Both the position numbers and the translations under genes were made by a program. A stretch of DNA of 64,000 bases from Butyrivibrio sp. (GTDB lineage Bacteria > Bacillota > Clostridia > Lachnospirales > Lachnospiraceae), in assembly GCA_015056565.1 (NCBI GenBank), contig SVGB01000005.1:62001-126000 (forward strand). The letters run 5' to 3'. Under the pieces are notes generated by a model. That model saw only the letters and a program-made list of their open reading frames with translations, was not told the DNA's origin and did no database searches. Shown here piece after piece: positions 16,305-25,953 of this stretch. Every line of letters begins with the position of its first letter. Positions within the stretch are counted from its first letter, which is position 1.

Positions 16305-17741
16305 ATGGCTTTTGAAAATTTACAGCCCAAAGAGGTTTTTCATTTTTTTGAAGAGATATGCAATATCCCGCACGGTTCAGGGAATCTGCAGAAAATAAGC
16401 GACTATCTTGTTTCTTTTGCAAAAGAAAGAAACCTTGAATATATCCAGGATGACGAGCTTAATGTTATCATCAAGGCTCCGGCAAGTGCAGGATACGAAG
16501 ATAAAGAGCCTGTGATCCTGCAGGGACACATGGATATGGTAGCTGTTAAGGAAGACAGCTCAGATATAGATATGGTAAATGAGGGCCTCAGGGTCAGGAC
16601 AGATGGAGAGTTTGTCTGGGCAGATGGCACAAGCCTTGGAGGAGACGACGGGATCGCAGTTGCCTACTGCCTTGCACTTTTAGATTCCAAGGATATTCCT
16701 CATCCACCACTTGAAGTTGTGATAACAACCAACGAAGAGACTGGAATGTTCGGAGCTACAGCAATTGACCTTAGGAGCCTTGCAGGCAAAAAGCTCATCA
16801 ACATCGACAATGAGGTAGAGGGAGCATTTATTGTAAGCTGCGCAGGTGGCGCAAGAGTATATTCCAAACTTCCTGTAAAAAGAGAAACCGCATCTGGCAA
16901 ACGCCTTAAAGTTGATGTTTCAGGCCTTCTTGGCGGTCACTCTGGAGAGATGATCATAAAGGGCAGAGGAAATGCCAATATTATTCTTGCAAGGACTCTT
17001 TTGGAGGCCCTTGACAGCGCAGAATTTAATCTTGAGACAATAGGCGGAGGCGTAGCAGACAACGCTATTCCAAACGTATCAAGTGCTATTGTTTGCGTTG
17101 ATCCTTCAAAGGTAGACGCCTTCAGGGCATCAGTTTTAAAGAGCCTTGAAGCTATAAAGGGAGAGCTTGAGGTCAAGGACCCTGATGTTAACATCACAGT
17201 CAGCGAGCTTCAGAATGCTGACAGCCTCGTTATAAATAAAGAGGATACCAGAAGAGCTCTTTCTCTTATCTGTGTAATGCCAGATGGAGTACAGGCCATG
17301 AGCTCCAGCATAGAAGGTCTTGTGGAGACATCTTTAAATCTGGGAATCCTAAAGACCACAGAGGATATGATCACCATTAAGCAGTCAGTAAGAAGCTCCG
17401 TCGCATCCTCCAAGGACTTCCTTATCAGGAAGCTTAAGACCATTTCTGGAGGCTACGGCGCAGAGGTAGAAGTTTCCGGTTCATATCCTGGATGGAAGTA
17501 CAGACAGAAGTCAGAGCTCAGAGATCACATGGTTTCTGTATACAAGGATATGTACGGCGTAGAGCCCAGGATCCTTGCAATCCACGCGGGTCTTGAGTGT
17601 GGGATCCTGAGCGAAAAGATAGAGGGACTTGACTGTATTTCAATCGGCCCTGATATGCAGGATATACATTCCACAAAAGAGAAATTATCAGTAAAATCAG
17701 CATCAAACGTTTGGGATTACTTAAAGGCAGTGCTTAAATAA
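16305..17741 (+). CDS. pepD: Aminoacyl-histidine dipeptidase (M20 family)
   Basis: 478 residues, normal for PepD. It is a cytoplasmic metallo-dipeptidase cleaving Xaa-His and other dipeptides. Metal-site motifs are LQGHMDMV, the DGTSLGGDDG segment, TNEETGMFGA (catalytic Glu region), and AIHAGLECGIL near the C-terminus. Start at ATG after CTGGAGGTG. It is followed after 18 bases by a TetR gene, then GH36 and a cation exporter, all closely spaced, so the four may form one operon, though their functions do not obviously connect. Confidence 0.95.
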   Translation: MAFENLQPKEVFHFFEEICNIPHGSGNLQKISDYLVSFAKERNLEYIQDDELNVIIKAPASAGYEDKEPVILQGHMDMVAVKEDSSDIDMVNEGLRVRTDGEFVWADGTSLGGDDGIAVAYCLALLDSKDIPHPPLEVVITTNEETGMFGATAIDLRSLAGKKLINIDNEVEGAFIVSCAGGARVYSKLPVKRETASGKRLKVDVSGLLGGHSGEMIIKGRGNANIILARTLLEALDSAEFNLETIGGGVADNAIPNVSSAIVCVDPSKVDAFRASVLKSLEAIKGELEVKDPDVNITVSELQNADSLVINKEDTRRALSLICVMPDGVQAMSSSIEGLVETSLNLGILKTTEDMITIKQSVRSSVASSKDFLIRKLKTISGGYGAEVEVSGSYPGWKYRQKSELRDHMVSVYKDMYGVEPRILAIHAGLECGILSEKIEGLDCISIGPDMQDIHSTKEKLSVKSASNVWDYLKAVLK

Positions 17742-17759
17742 ACCGGGTAGGGGGTTATA

Positions 17760-18320
17760 ATGGAAAATTTAAGACAGAGCATAATGGAGTCAGTTATCAA
17801 TCAGTTTAACCAGAAGGGAATGAAATTCACCATGGATGACATTTCCAAGGAACTCCATATCAGCAAAAAAACCATTTACAAAGAGTTTGACGACAAGGAC
17901 GAGCTCTTTTACGCTACAGTTGACTATGGCTTTACAGCTATCAAGCAAAAAGAGGCTGAGATATTAAATGATGATTCTTTAGACATCGTAGAAAAGCTCT
18001 CAAGAGTCATTGTCTGTCTTCCTGACAGCTACAGAAACATTGATTTCAGAATGGCTTATCAGCTTAAGGACAAGTATCCAACAGTTTATAGCAAGCTCTC
18101 ATCCAGGATCGAAAGCGATTGGGAGGAGACAGAAAAGCTTCTTAAGCAGGCTATGGAGGAGGGAAAGCTCCGCAAGATGCCTATTCCTGTAGTCAAGCTT
18201 ATAATCGAGGGCGCCATTGAGAAGTTCCTTGGTTCTGAGGATCTTTCCAAGACCAACGTAAGCTACGAGGATGCCTTAAATGGCATGATCGACATCATCA
18301 TCAATGGACTTAGAGTCTGA
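17760..18320 (+). CDS. TetR family transcriptional regulator
   Basis: 186 residues. The N-terminal HTH is seen in FTMDDISKELHISKKTIYKEF (in two adjoining parts), followed by the usual all-helical ligand domain. It lies between pepD and an alpha-galactosidase gene with gaps of about 20 bases on each side, so it may regulate its own operon. No dyad operator was identified near it. Confidence 0.9.
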   Translation: MENLRQSIMESVINQFNQKGMKFTMDDISKELHISKKTIYKEFDDKDELFYATVDYGFTAIKQKEAEILNDDSLDIVEKLSRVIVCLPDSYRNIDFRMAYQLKDKYPTVYSKLSSRIESDWEETEKLLKQAMEEGKLRKMPIPVVKLIIEGAIEKFLGSEDLSKTNVSYEDALNGMIDIIINGLRV

Positions 18321-18340
18321 GGCGTATTGGGGAGGGTTAA

Positions 18341-20734
18341 ATGATCTACGCAGACGGTAAAGTATTTCTTTTGCAGACAAAAAACACATCATACATGTTC
18401 AGAGTCATGGAAACAGGGCATTTAGAGCACCTTCACTTTGGGGGATCCCTTATGAGCGAAGGAAAGTATGAGAGGTTATCTGGTGAGATCGACTGGCCAG
18501 AGGCAGATAAACAGGAAATTTTAAAAATAGCAGATGCTATTGCTCCAAAGCACTATTTTGGCGGCGGAAACATGAATGGCTACAGCGATGAATTTCGGAA
18601 TGTCAGCCTTGAAGTGTACGGCCTTGAAGCCCCTACCTTTGGAAAGGGCGATATCAGAGAGCCGCTTCTTGAAGTGACCTATGGAAATGGCTCAACCACC
18701 GCGAACTTTCTTTATTACGACTACGAGGTGAGTAAGGGAAAAAGAAATCTTGAGACCCTTCCATCTTCTTATGATGCCACAGGAAGCTGCGAGCAGCTTG
18801 TCTTAAAGCTTACTGACAAGGAATACGAGGCAAGGCTTGAGCTTGTTTATTCAGTGTTTCCTGACTGCGACGTTATCACAAGAAGCGCAGCCATCTATAA
18901 CGACAACGACAGCGCCCTTGTCATAGACAGACTCCTTAGTACCTGTGTAGATCTTTATGACACAGGCTACAAGTTCACTTCCTTCCACGGAAGATGGGCC
19001 TATGAGATGGGCAGATTTGATTCAATCGTTGATGGAGGCAAGGCTGTTTCAGAGGAGCTTGCTGCGGGAGAGTCAGGTTCACGCTCCAATCCTTTTGTAA
19101 TGATATCAAGACCTGAAACTACTGATGATTACGGCGAAGCCTATGGCTTTAACCTTGTTTACAGCGGCAATCACTACGAGGCACTTTCATCAAACGCTGC
19201 CAGCATAAGCCGCTTTGTTTCAGGAATTCAGCCTGTGGGATTTAACTGGAAACTTGAAAAGGGCCAGAAATTTGAAGCTCCTGAAGCTGTGATGACATAT
19301 TCAGAGGAGGGCTACAATGGCCTTTCCAGAAATATGCACAGGTTTGTACGAAACCACATAGTAAGAGGCTACTGGAGGGACAAGGAGCGTCCTGTCCTTA
19401 TAAACAGCTGGGAAGCCAATTACTTTAACTTTACACAGGGGTCTCTTCTTAGCCTTGCTAAAGAGGCAAAGAAGTGCGGTATTGAGCTCTTTGTCATGGA
19501 CGATGGCTGGTTTGGAGTTCGAAACGATGACAAGAGGTCCCTTGGGGACTGGTACGAGAACAAGAAAAAGCTTCCAGGCGGTATAAAAGAGCTTGCCCAG
19601 AAGATGAACGACCTTGGCATGGAATTTGGTATCTGGGTTGAGCCAGAGATGGTGAACAAGGACAGTGACCTTTACAGATCGCACCCTGACTGGGCTGTGC
19701 AGGTTCCGGGCCAGAGCCACTCTGAGGGCCGTAACCAGATGAACCTTGACCTGACCAGAAAAGAGGTTCAGGACTATGTCATTGATGCCATGAAAAAGGT
19801 CTTTTCTGCTGGAAACGTATCCTACGTAAAGTGGGATATGAACAGGATATTCTCTGACAGGTTCAGCAGCAATCTTTCACCTGACAGGCAGGGAGAGTTC
19901 CAGCACAGATATTACATAGGCCTTTACAGAGTGTTAAAAGAGCTGACGGATGCCTTCCCTAAGATACTCTTTGAGGGCTGTTCTGCTGGCGGAAACCGCT
20001 TTGACCTTGGAATGCTGTCTTACTTCCCGCAGATATGGGGAAGTGATGACACAGACTTTTTCTGCAGACTGGACATCCAGAGGGGATACAGCTACGGATA
20101 TCCTGCAAGCACTATTGGAGCCCATGTTTCAGCGGTTCCAAACCATCAGACTCTTATGAACAGTCCTTTGGAGTCAAGATTTGAACTGGCTGCAGCCGGA
20201 TGCTTTGGATATGAGCTCAATCTCTGCGACATGCACGATTCTGATAAAAAGCTCATCAAGGACCAGGTTGAGTTCTACAAGAAGTATAGAAAAGTATTCC
20301 AGTTTGGCGATTACTACAGGCTCCCTGACTACGGCTTTATGATCGTATCCCAGGACAAGCAGTGCGCAGTAGCCTTTGCTGTTGAGAAAAATGCAACTCC
20401 CAACAATGACTACAAGTGCTTAAGGGCAGCCGGGCTTGATGAAGACGCAGTATACTCAGTGTGGAACAGGGCAGTTCCCTATAGCATCAAGGATATGGGA
20501 ACACTGATCAATAACGTGGCTCCTGTACATATCAAGCAGGACGGGCTTCTGCACAATGTTATAAATATAATCAAGGATATAAAGAGCGAGGAACAGAGAG
20601 ATACCATTTCTGGAGCAGCTCTGAAAAACAGAGGTCTGTCTCTTAACGCATCCTTCTCTGGAACTGGCCACAACGATGAAACCAGGATCATGAGAACTGG
20701 TGACACCAGACTGTACATCTTTGAGCGTATTTAA
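18341..20734 (+). CDS. GH36 alpha-galactosidase
   Basis: 797 residues with no signal peptide, hence cytoplasmic. It hydrolyses terminal alpha-galactosides such as melibiose and raffinose-family sugars. Catalytic motifs: LFVMDDGWFG, the nucleophile in YVKWDMNR (Asp499), GCSAGGNRFDLGML and the acid/base in WGSDDTD (Asp569). The large N-terminal beta-sandwich and C-terminal domain give the length expected for group I GH36 enzymes of Firmicutes. No transporter is adjacent; it sits between a TetR and a cation exporter gene. Confidence 0.95.
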   Translation: MIYADGKVFLLQTKNTSYMFRVMETGHLEHLHFGGSLMSEGKYERLSGEIDWPEADKQEILKIADAIAPKHYFGGGNMNGYSDEFRNVSLEVYGLEAPTFGKGDIREPLLEVTYGNGSTTANFLYYDYEVSKGKRNLETLPSSYDATGSCEQLVLKLTDKEYEARLELVYSVFPDCDVITRSAAIYNDNDSALVIDRLLSTCVDLYDTGYKFTSFHGRWAYEMGRFDSIVDGGKAVSEELAAGESGSRSNPFVMISRPETTDDYGEAYGFNLVYSGNHYEALSSNAASISRFVSGIQPVGFNWKLEKGQKFEAPEAVMTYSEEGYNGLSRNMHRFVRNHIVRGYWRDKERPVLINSWEANYFNFTQGSLLSLAKEAKKCGIELFVMDDGWFGVRNDDKRSLGDWYENKKKLPGGIKELAQKMNDLGMEFGIWVEPEMVNKDSDLYRSHPDWAVQVPGQSHSEGRNQMNLDLTRKEVQDYVIDAMKKVFSAGNVSYVKWDMNRIFSDRFSSNLSPDRQGEFQHRYYIGLYRVLKELTDAFPKILFEGCSAGGNRFDLGMLSYFPQIWGSDDTDFFCRLDIQRGYSYGYPASTIGAHVSAVPNHQTLMNSPLESRFELAAAGCFGYELNLCDMHDSDKKLIKDQVEFYKKYRKVFQFGDYYRLPDYGFMIVSQDKQCAVAFAVEKNATPNNDYKCLRAAGLDEDAVYSVWNRAVPYSIKDMGTLINNVAPVHIKQDGLLHNVINIIKDIKSEEQRDTISGAALKNRGLSLNASFSGTGHNDETRIMRTGDTRLYIFERI

Positions 20735-20762
20735 CTTTGACTTACTTTTGGGGGACTAAGAC

Positions 20763-21884
20763 ATGTCTAGAAACGATAGAGAAAACCGTGGAAAAGTCAT
20801 TATTCGAACTAGTATCATAGGAATCATCACCAATGTACTTCTGGCGGGATTTAAGCTGGTTGTAGGCCTAATTTCAGGCTCTATTGCCATTGTCCTTGAT
20901 GCGGTCAATAACTTAAGTGATGCTCTTTCATCTGTTATAACCATAATCGGTACAGCACTTGCAGGCAAAGCTCCTGACAAAAAGCACCCCTATGGCTACG
21001 GCAGGATTGAGTATCTAAGCGCCATGGTCATATCAATAATCGTTATGTATGCTGGCGTTACCTCCCTTATTGAGTCAGTAAGATCAATATTTCATCCGGA
21101 GGCAGCAAATTATACTACAGTGACGCTTGTCATAGTTGCAGTTGCTGTAGTAGTTAAGCTTCTTCTTGGACAGTTCTTTATTGGCACCGGCAAAAAAGTT
21201 TCGTCAGATTCTCTGATAGCTTCCGGAACAGATGCAAGGTTTGATTCCATTATCTCTGCTGCAACACTGGTGGCTGCTATATTCTTTCTTGTCACAGGCC
21301 TTTCTATAGAGGCTTACCTTGCTGCCATTATCGCCATCGTAATGATAAAGTCAGCCCTTGAGATGCTAAGAGATACCATAAGCGAGATCCTTGGTGAAAG
21401 GATAGACACAGCTCTTTCTACAGAGGTCAAGAATACCATCAAATCCGTTGAAGGCGTGCAGGGTGCTTACGACCTTATCTTTTCAGACTATGGTCCTGAC
21501 AGGGTGCTGGCATCAGTTCATATTGAGATTCCTGATACCTTCACCGCTGACAAGATCGACGAGATAACCAGGGAGATACAGGACAAGGTGTATAAAGAGC
21601 ACAATATTTCCCTAATTTCCATCGGTATATATTCAGTAAACACCAAGGATGAAGACACAATAGCCATGAGAACTGCAATCTCTAAGGCAGCAACCGCCCA
21701 TAAAGAGGTGCTTCAGATGCATGGCTTCTTTGTGGATTTCGTGCGTAAGGTCATCCGTTTTGACCTGGTTATCGACTTTGTCCCTGGAAACCACGAGATC
21801 TTTAAAGAGACCATAAAAGAGATCCAGTCTATGTACCCGGAGTACCAGATAGTTGCTAACATGGATGTCAGCTACAGCGATTAA
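20763..21884 (+). CDS. Cation diffusion facilitator family transporter
   Basis: 373 residues with about six N-terminal membrane helices and a cytoplasmic C-terminal domain. Metal-site region: IVLDAVNNLSDALSS (Asp residues of helix II), KKHPYGYGRIEYLSA (typical DKxHPYGHxR loop) and a second site at GTDARFDSI. Such antiporters export Zn2+, Mn2+ or Fe2+ in exchange for protons. The gene begins 28 bases after the GH36 gene with GGGGGACTAAG before the ATG. Substrate metal is not clear. Confidence 0.93.
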   Translation: MSRNDRENRGKVIIRTSIIGIITNVLLAGFKLVVGLISGSIAIVLDAVNNLSDALSSVITIIGTALAGKAPDKKHPYGYGRIEYLSAMVISIIVMYAGVTSLIESVRSIFHPEAANYTTVTLVIVAVAVVVKLLLGQFFIGTGKKVSSDSLIASGTDARFDSIISAATLVAAIFFLVTGLSIEAYLAAIIAIVMIKSALEMLRDTISEILGERIDTALSTEVKNTIKSVEGVQGAYDLIFSDYGPDRVLASVHIEIPDTFTADKIDEITREIQDKVYKEHNISLISIGIYSVNTKDEDTIAMRTAISKAATAHKEVLQMHGFFVDFVRKVIRFDLVIDFVPGNHEIFKETIKEIQSMYPEYQIVANMDVSYSD

Positions 21885-21947
21885 GAACAAAATGTGATAA
21901 AATTATCTTGAAGTAATCTGACTAATAATGTGTGCAGAGGTATAACA

Positions 21948-23318
21948 ATGAAAAAGAAAAGCGTAACAGCCGGTCTTTTGGCATTTGTAATTGCACTTGC
22001 AGTCACATCATGTGTAGCGGTATTTTATCTGGTAACTACATCAGGCAACAGGCGAGAGAGAGCGCAGTTTATCGCTGACTCTTTTGCCAGCAACATACAG
22101 TCCGAGATCCAGAGGCGTGAGTATGTGACCAGGATGCTGGAAATTCAGGTACAGGGCAGTAATGGGATCATGACAGGAGAGAACTTCCAGATCATAGCAG
22201 ACGAAGTTTTCAACGACTATCTGGATGTCATTGATATTACCCTGGCTCCTGATGGAATAGTCAGATACAAGTATCCTTTGGACAACGGAATTGCTGAGAG
22301 GGAGAACCTCTTTGAGGATAGCGCAAGGGGCGTATATGCTGATTACAGCAAGATGTCTGGAACCTCAGTTATCATTGCACCCACTATTTTAGCGGATGAC
22401 AGCTATGGAATCATTATAACAAGGCCGATATATACATCAGAAGAGGTATCTGATGCCAGCTTCTGGGGCTTTGCTTCTGTAACATTAAGCCTTTCAAGAT
22501 TTCTTTCTGCTGTGGACCTTCAGGGTCTTGCAGAGAGTAACTATGAATACAAGATCATCGGTAACAATGCGATTACAGGTGAGGACAGGATAATCATTGA
22601 GTTTTCTGAAAAAGAGCTTCAGTCCCCTGTAGAATCCATGGTCAGTACTGTAGGTGGAGGCTATTGGATACTGGCTATAGCTCCTATGGATCACTGGATG
22701 AATCTTACAGAGATTCTGTCAGTTCTTTTAATAGCAATTGTTATTAGCGTTCTGACAGCAGCTTTCGTTACTGCCTATATCTCTCTTAAGGAGGCGGCAA
22801 AAGAGCTGGAGATACTGTCCTACAGAGATGCTCTTACAAACCTCAATAACCCAAGGAACTACCATGAACACATGGATGAACTCTCCAGGAAGAAGCTTCC
22901 TTACGGACTTATATTCATGGATCTCAACGACTTTAAACAGGTCAATGATACCCACGGACATGATGCTGGAGATGAACTTTTAAAGATCGTTGCCAAGAGG
23001 CTTCAGAACAGCATCAGAGAAAAGGATAAGGCCTTCCGTATCGGCGGCGACGAGTTTGTTGTGGTCATTCACGGAACTCATGACACCAAGTTCTATGATA
23101 GCGTCATCGACAGAATGAGACAGAATGTTGCAAGAGATGTGGTACTGTCAGAGTCGGGGGTTACTCTTAAAGTATCCATAAGTGCAGGATATGCAAGATG
23201 TCCGGAGGATGGAGTTAAGTTCGAAGACGTAGTCAAGAAGGCTGATGAGCTTATGTACGAGAACAAGAGAAAGCACAAGGCTGCAAAAGCGGCAAGAGGA
23301 GAAAAATCCTATAGATAA
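21948..23318 (+). CDS. Diguanylate cyclase with extracytoplasmic CHASE-like sensor
   Basis: 456 residues. Start chosen at 21948 (MKKKSVTAG) because AGAGG lies 7 bases upstream; an in-frame GTG at 21930 lacks a ribosome site. A signal-anchor helix (about 8-30) and a second helix (about 258-280) frame a sensor region resembling a CHASE domain (APDGIVRYKYPLDNG). The GGDEF domain is intact: FRIGGDEFVVV, with an inhibitory I-site RxxD (REKD) five residues before it. It makes c-di-GMP in response to an outside signal. The next gene is a PAS-GGDEF-EAL protein, suggesting a shared signalling module. Confidence 0.9.
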   Translation: MKKKSVTAGLLAFVIALAVTSCVAVFYLVTTSGNRRERAQFIADSFASNIQSEIQRREYVTRMLEIQVQGSNGIMTGENFQIIADEVFNDYLDVIDITLAPDGIVRYKYPLDNGIAERENLFEDSARGVYADYSKMSGTSVIIAPTILADDSYGIIITRPIYTSEEVSDASFWGFASVTLSLSRFLSAVDLQGLAESNYEYKIIGNNAITGEDRIIIEFSEKELQSPVESMVSTVGGGYWILAIAPMDHWMNLTEILSVLLIAIVISVLTAAFVTAYISLKEAAKELEILSYRDALTNLNNPRNYHEHMDELSRKKLPYGLIFMDLNDFKQVNDTHGHDAGDELLKIVAKRLQNSIREKDKAFRIGGDEFVVVIHGTHDTKFYDSVIDRMRQNVARDVVLSESGVTLKVSISAGYARCPEDGVKFEDVVKKADELMYENKRKHKAAKAARGEKSYR

Positions 23319-23341
23319 ATCACATTAATCGGAGCGAGTAA

Positions 23342-24997
23342 ATGGCGGGAGGAAGTTTAGACACTATCAATCGAATCTTTGACACCTTTGCGGTAACATC
23401 AAGAAGCCGCTATGTCTATGTCTATGACATGGACAAGAACATAGCAAGGTGGTCGCCCAATGCAGTTGACTATTTTGGGCTTACGGGGGAATATATCTAC
23501 AACGCATCATCAGTGTGGGAAACCAGGATCCATCCTGATGACAGGGACAAGTATGTAGAGTATCTAAGCGTTGTTTATTCTGGGAAAAAGACAGATCCCA
23601 ACATCGAATACAGAGCAAAGAACAAAAACGGTGAGTATGTGATCTGCGCCGCAAGGGGCGTTGTGATCAAGGACTATGCAGGAAGACCCGCATACTATGC
23701 CTGCTCTATCATCAACAAGGGTATAGTTGATAATAATGATCCGATAACTTCTTTGCCAAACCAGTATGAGATGCTGAATTTCATGAGGCAGCTCAAGGCG
23801 GCGAAAAAAGATTACTCGATCCTCATGATCAATTTCATAGACTTTGGTGATGTCAACAGACGTTACGGCTATATGACTGGTAATGCCATCCTTAAAACCA
23901 CTGCATCCAAGCTCATTGAAGAGGGCAAAGGTCAGGGAAGGGCCTTTAGAGGCGAAGGAACAAGGCTTGCCTTTGTCACAGATACCATGGCTATAGACGA
24001 CATCAAGAAGTTCTATGGCAGGATGAGAGCCTACACAAGGGAGTCCATGATAATCTCTGGCAACAAGGTTGTAGCTGAAATCGCAGGTGGTATGATAGTC
24101 TGCACAGACCTTAAGGTGGATGAGCATTCTCTTTATACCAGTGCCAAGTATGCCCTTGATTATTCCAAGAACCAGAAGCACGGCAATCTTATCATTTTCC
24201 ACAATGATGAGCTTGATAACAATAAGAGCAGTATCGAGCTGGTTGATGAAGTAAGAAACAGCGTAATAAATGGATTTGAAGGCTTCTATCTGGAGTATCA
24301 GCCTATTGTAGCTGCTGCAGATGGGCGCCTTGTAGGAATGGAAGTACTCCTCAGGTGGCACAAGGAACCTTATGGAGACGTATCTCCTTCAGAGTTTGTG
24401 CCCTGGCTTGAGCAGGATCCGGTGTTCTATCTTCTTGGAAATTGGATCCTTGAGAATGCCCTTAAGGATGCTCTTGAGATCAGAATGGCAAACCGGGACT
24501 TTTACCTTAGCGTAAATCTTGCCTTCATGCAGCTTGAGAGATCAGAGTTCAGGACAACTCTTTTGGAGATCCTAAGAAAGACAGGCTATCCTGCAACAGG
24601 GCTTTGCCTTGATATGACAGCATCCAGCAGACAGTTGTCTGTTGAGCACTTAAAGAGCCAGATCGAGTTCCTTAAGTCATGCGGTATAAAGGTTGGTCTT
24701 GACTGCACAGACTTTGCATCTCTTGACCTTGTAAAGAGCCTTCCTATCGATCTTATTAATCTGGCACCATCTCTTACAGGTCCTATCACAGAGAACCTGA
24801 CTGTGCGATATATGATAGAAGCCATTACCTCTTTTACTCACAGACTGGGTATCAGAACCGCTTTCCATGGAGTTGAGGATGAGGAAAAGGCTCAGATTGC
24901 AAAGAGATATCCGATCTCAGATTTGATGGGATACTACTACGGAAGACCCTGTAGGATAGAAGAGTTTAAAAAGCTTGGCTTTTTTACGAACAACTAA
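23342..24997 (+). CDS. PAS-GGDEF-EAL protein with degenerate catalytic motifs
   Basis: 551 residues, soluble. N-terminal PAS domain (about 20-135, PDDRDKYVEYL and the following strands). The GGDEF-like domain has GEGTR where GGDEF is expected, so it should not make c-di-GMP. The EAL-like domain begins MEVLLRW and has lost most metal ligands: the DDFGTGYSSL region reads LDCTDFASL, the KID Lys region reads NLA, and EGVET reads HGVED. Both domains thus look non-catalytic and could bind a nucleotide or a partner protein. It begins 24 bases after the active cyclase gene and is followed 18 bases later by an unknown gene, so it is probably an operon member. Confidence 0.88.
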   Translation: MAGGSLDTINRIFDTFAVTSRSRYVYVYDMDKNIARWSPNAVDYFGLTGEYIYNASSVWETRIHPDDRDKYVEYLSVVYSGKKTDPNIEYRAKNKNGEYVICAARGVVIKDYAGRPAYYACSIINKGIVDNNDPITSLPNQYEMLNFMRQLKAAKKDYSILMINFIDFGDVNRRYGYMTGNAILKTTASKLIEEGKGQGRAFRGEGTRLAFVTDTMAIDDIKKFYGRMRAYTRESMIISGNKVVAEIAGGMIVCTDLKVDEHSLYTSAKYALDYSKNQKHGNLIIFHNDELDNNKSSIELVDEVRNSVINGFEGFYLEYQPIVAAADGRLVGMEVLLRWHKEPYGDVSPSEFVPWLEQDPVFYLLGNWILENALKDALEIRMANRDFYLSVNLAFMQLERSEFRTTLLEILRKTGYPATGLCLDMTASSRQLSVEHLKSQIEFLKSCGIKVGLDCTDFASLDLVKSLPIDLINLAPSLTGPITENLTVRYMIEAITSFTHRLGIRTAFHGVEDEEKAQIAKRYPISDLMGYYYGRPCRIEEFKKLGFFTNN

Positions 24998-25014
24998 GCC
25001 AGCTGGAGGAATAG

Positions 25015-25755
25015 ATGAGCAGACTTTTCAGGTACATTCAAAATGACGATGTTCTTAAGTCTTTTCTGGAGTTTCGGGATACCCTGCTTAAGGAAAGACC
25101 TGTTGTCATTGCGCGCCATGGGGACTATTCCCTGTACCTTAAGACCATATCAAATGATGAGCTTGGACTTACAATTGAAAATACCGCGAAACACAAAGTT
25201 ATCCAGGACAGGACTTACAATGTCAATGACACCACAGATGCCCTTGTTTCAAGGGGAGTAAGGCACGCCTGCCAGAAGATGGCTGAGCTGTCCGATGAGG
25301 AAGTGAACAGAAGGCGGCTTCAGATCTGGAAGTGGTATGTGATCGACTGGCAAAAAGAAAACGCTAAAAATTCCAGAGAATTCGTTGAAAAAGAGATAAG
25401 TTGGGATGAAGAGACCATAAGATCCGAGGAAAAGATAATGGACATGGAGTCCTTTCTCCACAGCGATTATCTTAATCTTGGCAATACAATCTCCCTTATT
25501 GAGAGGTATATGGCCGAGGATGAGGCTCACAAGGAACAGTTCAAGCGCTTTGCCATAAGCGACATCATGGAGATGACAAGCGAAGATACCAAGGAGAAAT
25601 CTTTGGTGGAGGCTGAGAAAGAAAGAGCTGAAGAGGGCATGAAGAAGCACACCTACAGATTTACGGTAACTGTGGAAGCTACAGACCGCGAACATGCCAG
25701 AGCAGCGCTACTTAGCTATCTTGCCGGTGATGAGAGAATTAAAATTCAGAAATGA
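25015..25755 (+). CDS. Hypothetical protein downstream of c-di-GMP genes
   Basis: 246 residues, soluble and highly charged, with no motif I recognise. The middle and C-terminal parts are rich in Glu/Lys and likely helical (EKERAEEGMKKH), ending in a strand-helix segment (TYRFTVTVEATDREHARAAL) that resembles a small ferredoxin-like fold. The gene follows the degenerate EAL protein by 18 bases with GGAGG before the ATG, so it may be part of the same signalling operon. Function unknown. Confidence 0.7.
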   Translation: MSRLFRYIQNDDVLKSFLEFRDTLLKERPVVIARHGDYSLYLKTISNDELGLTIENTAKHKVIQDRTYNVNDTTDALVSRGVRHACQKMAELSDEEVNRRRLQIWKWYVIDWQKENAKNSREFVEKEISWDEETIRSEEKIMDMESFLHSDYLNLGNTISLIERYMAEDEAHKEQFKRFAISDIMEMTSEDTKEKSLVEAEKERAEEGMKKHTYRFTVTVEATDREHARAALLSYLAGDERIKIQK

Positions 25756-25813
25756 TAAAAAATCAGGAAAGATAATTTCATAAAATTTTAATGATTTAAC
25801 GGGACAAAGTGTC

Positions 25814-25842
25814 TTCTATTTACCGCCATAATCATATATAAT
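25814..25842 (+). promoter_or_regulatory. Promoter of the 82-aa protein gene
   Basis: Perfect -10 TATAAT (25837-25842) with a weak -35 TTCTAT (25814-25819) at 17 bases. The predicted start, about 25849, falls right where a long stem begins, so the transcript would start with the hairpin. Confidence 0.55.
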
Positions 25843-25850
25843 GTACCCAT

Positions 25851-25918
25851 TAAATGAAACTTTGTTGTGAAACCACAATAGGTTGAGGGGCCTAAAATTT
25901 CACAAGTCACTTCATTTA
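25851..25918 (+). promoter_or_regulatory. Two-part stem at the 5' end of the 82-aa gene transcript
   Basis: TAAATGAA (25851-25858) pairs with TTCATTTA (25911-25918), and TTGTGAAA (25865-25872) with TTTCACAA (25898-25905), leaving near-symmetric internal loops of 6 and 5 bases and an apical loop of 25. The structure sits between the predicted transcription start and the ATG at 25954. It could stabilise the mRNA or regulate translation. Confidence 0.55.
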
Positions 25919-25953
25919 AAATCTTATTTCTTATGAGCATGGAGGAATAGAAT

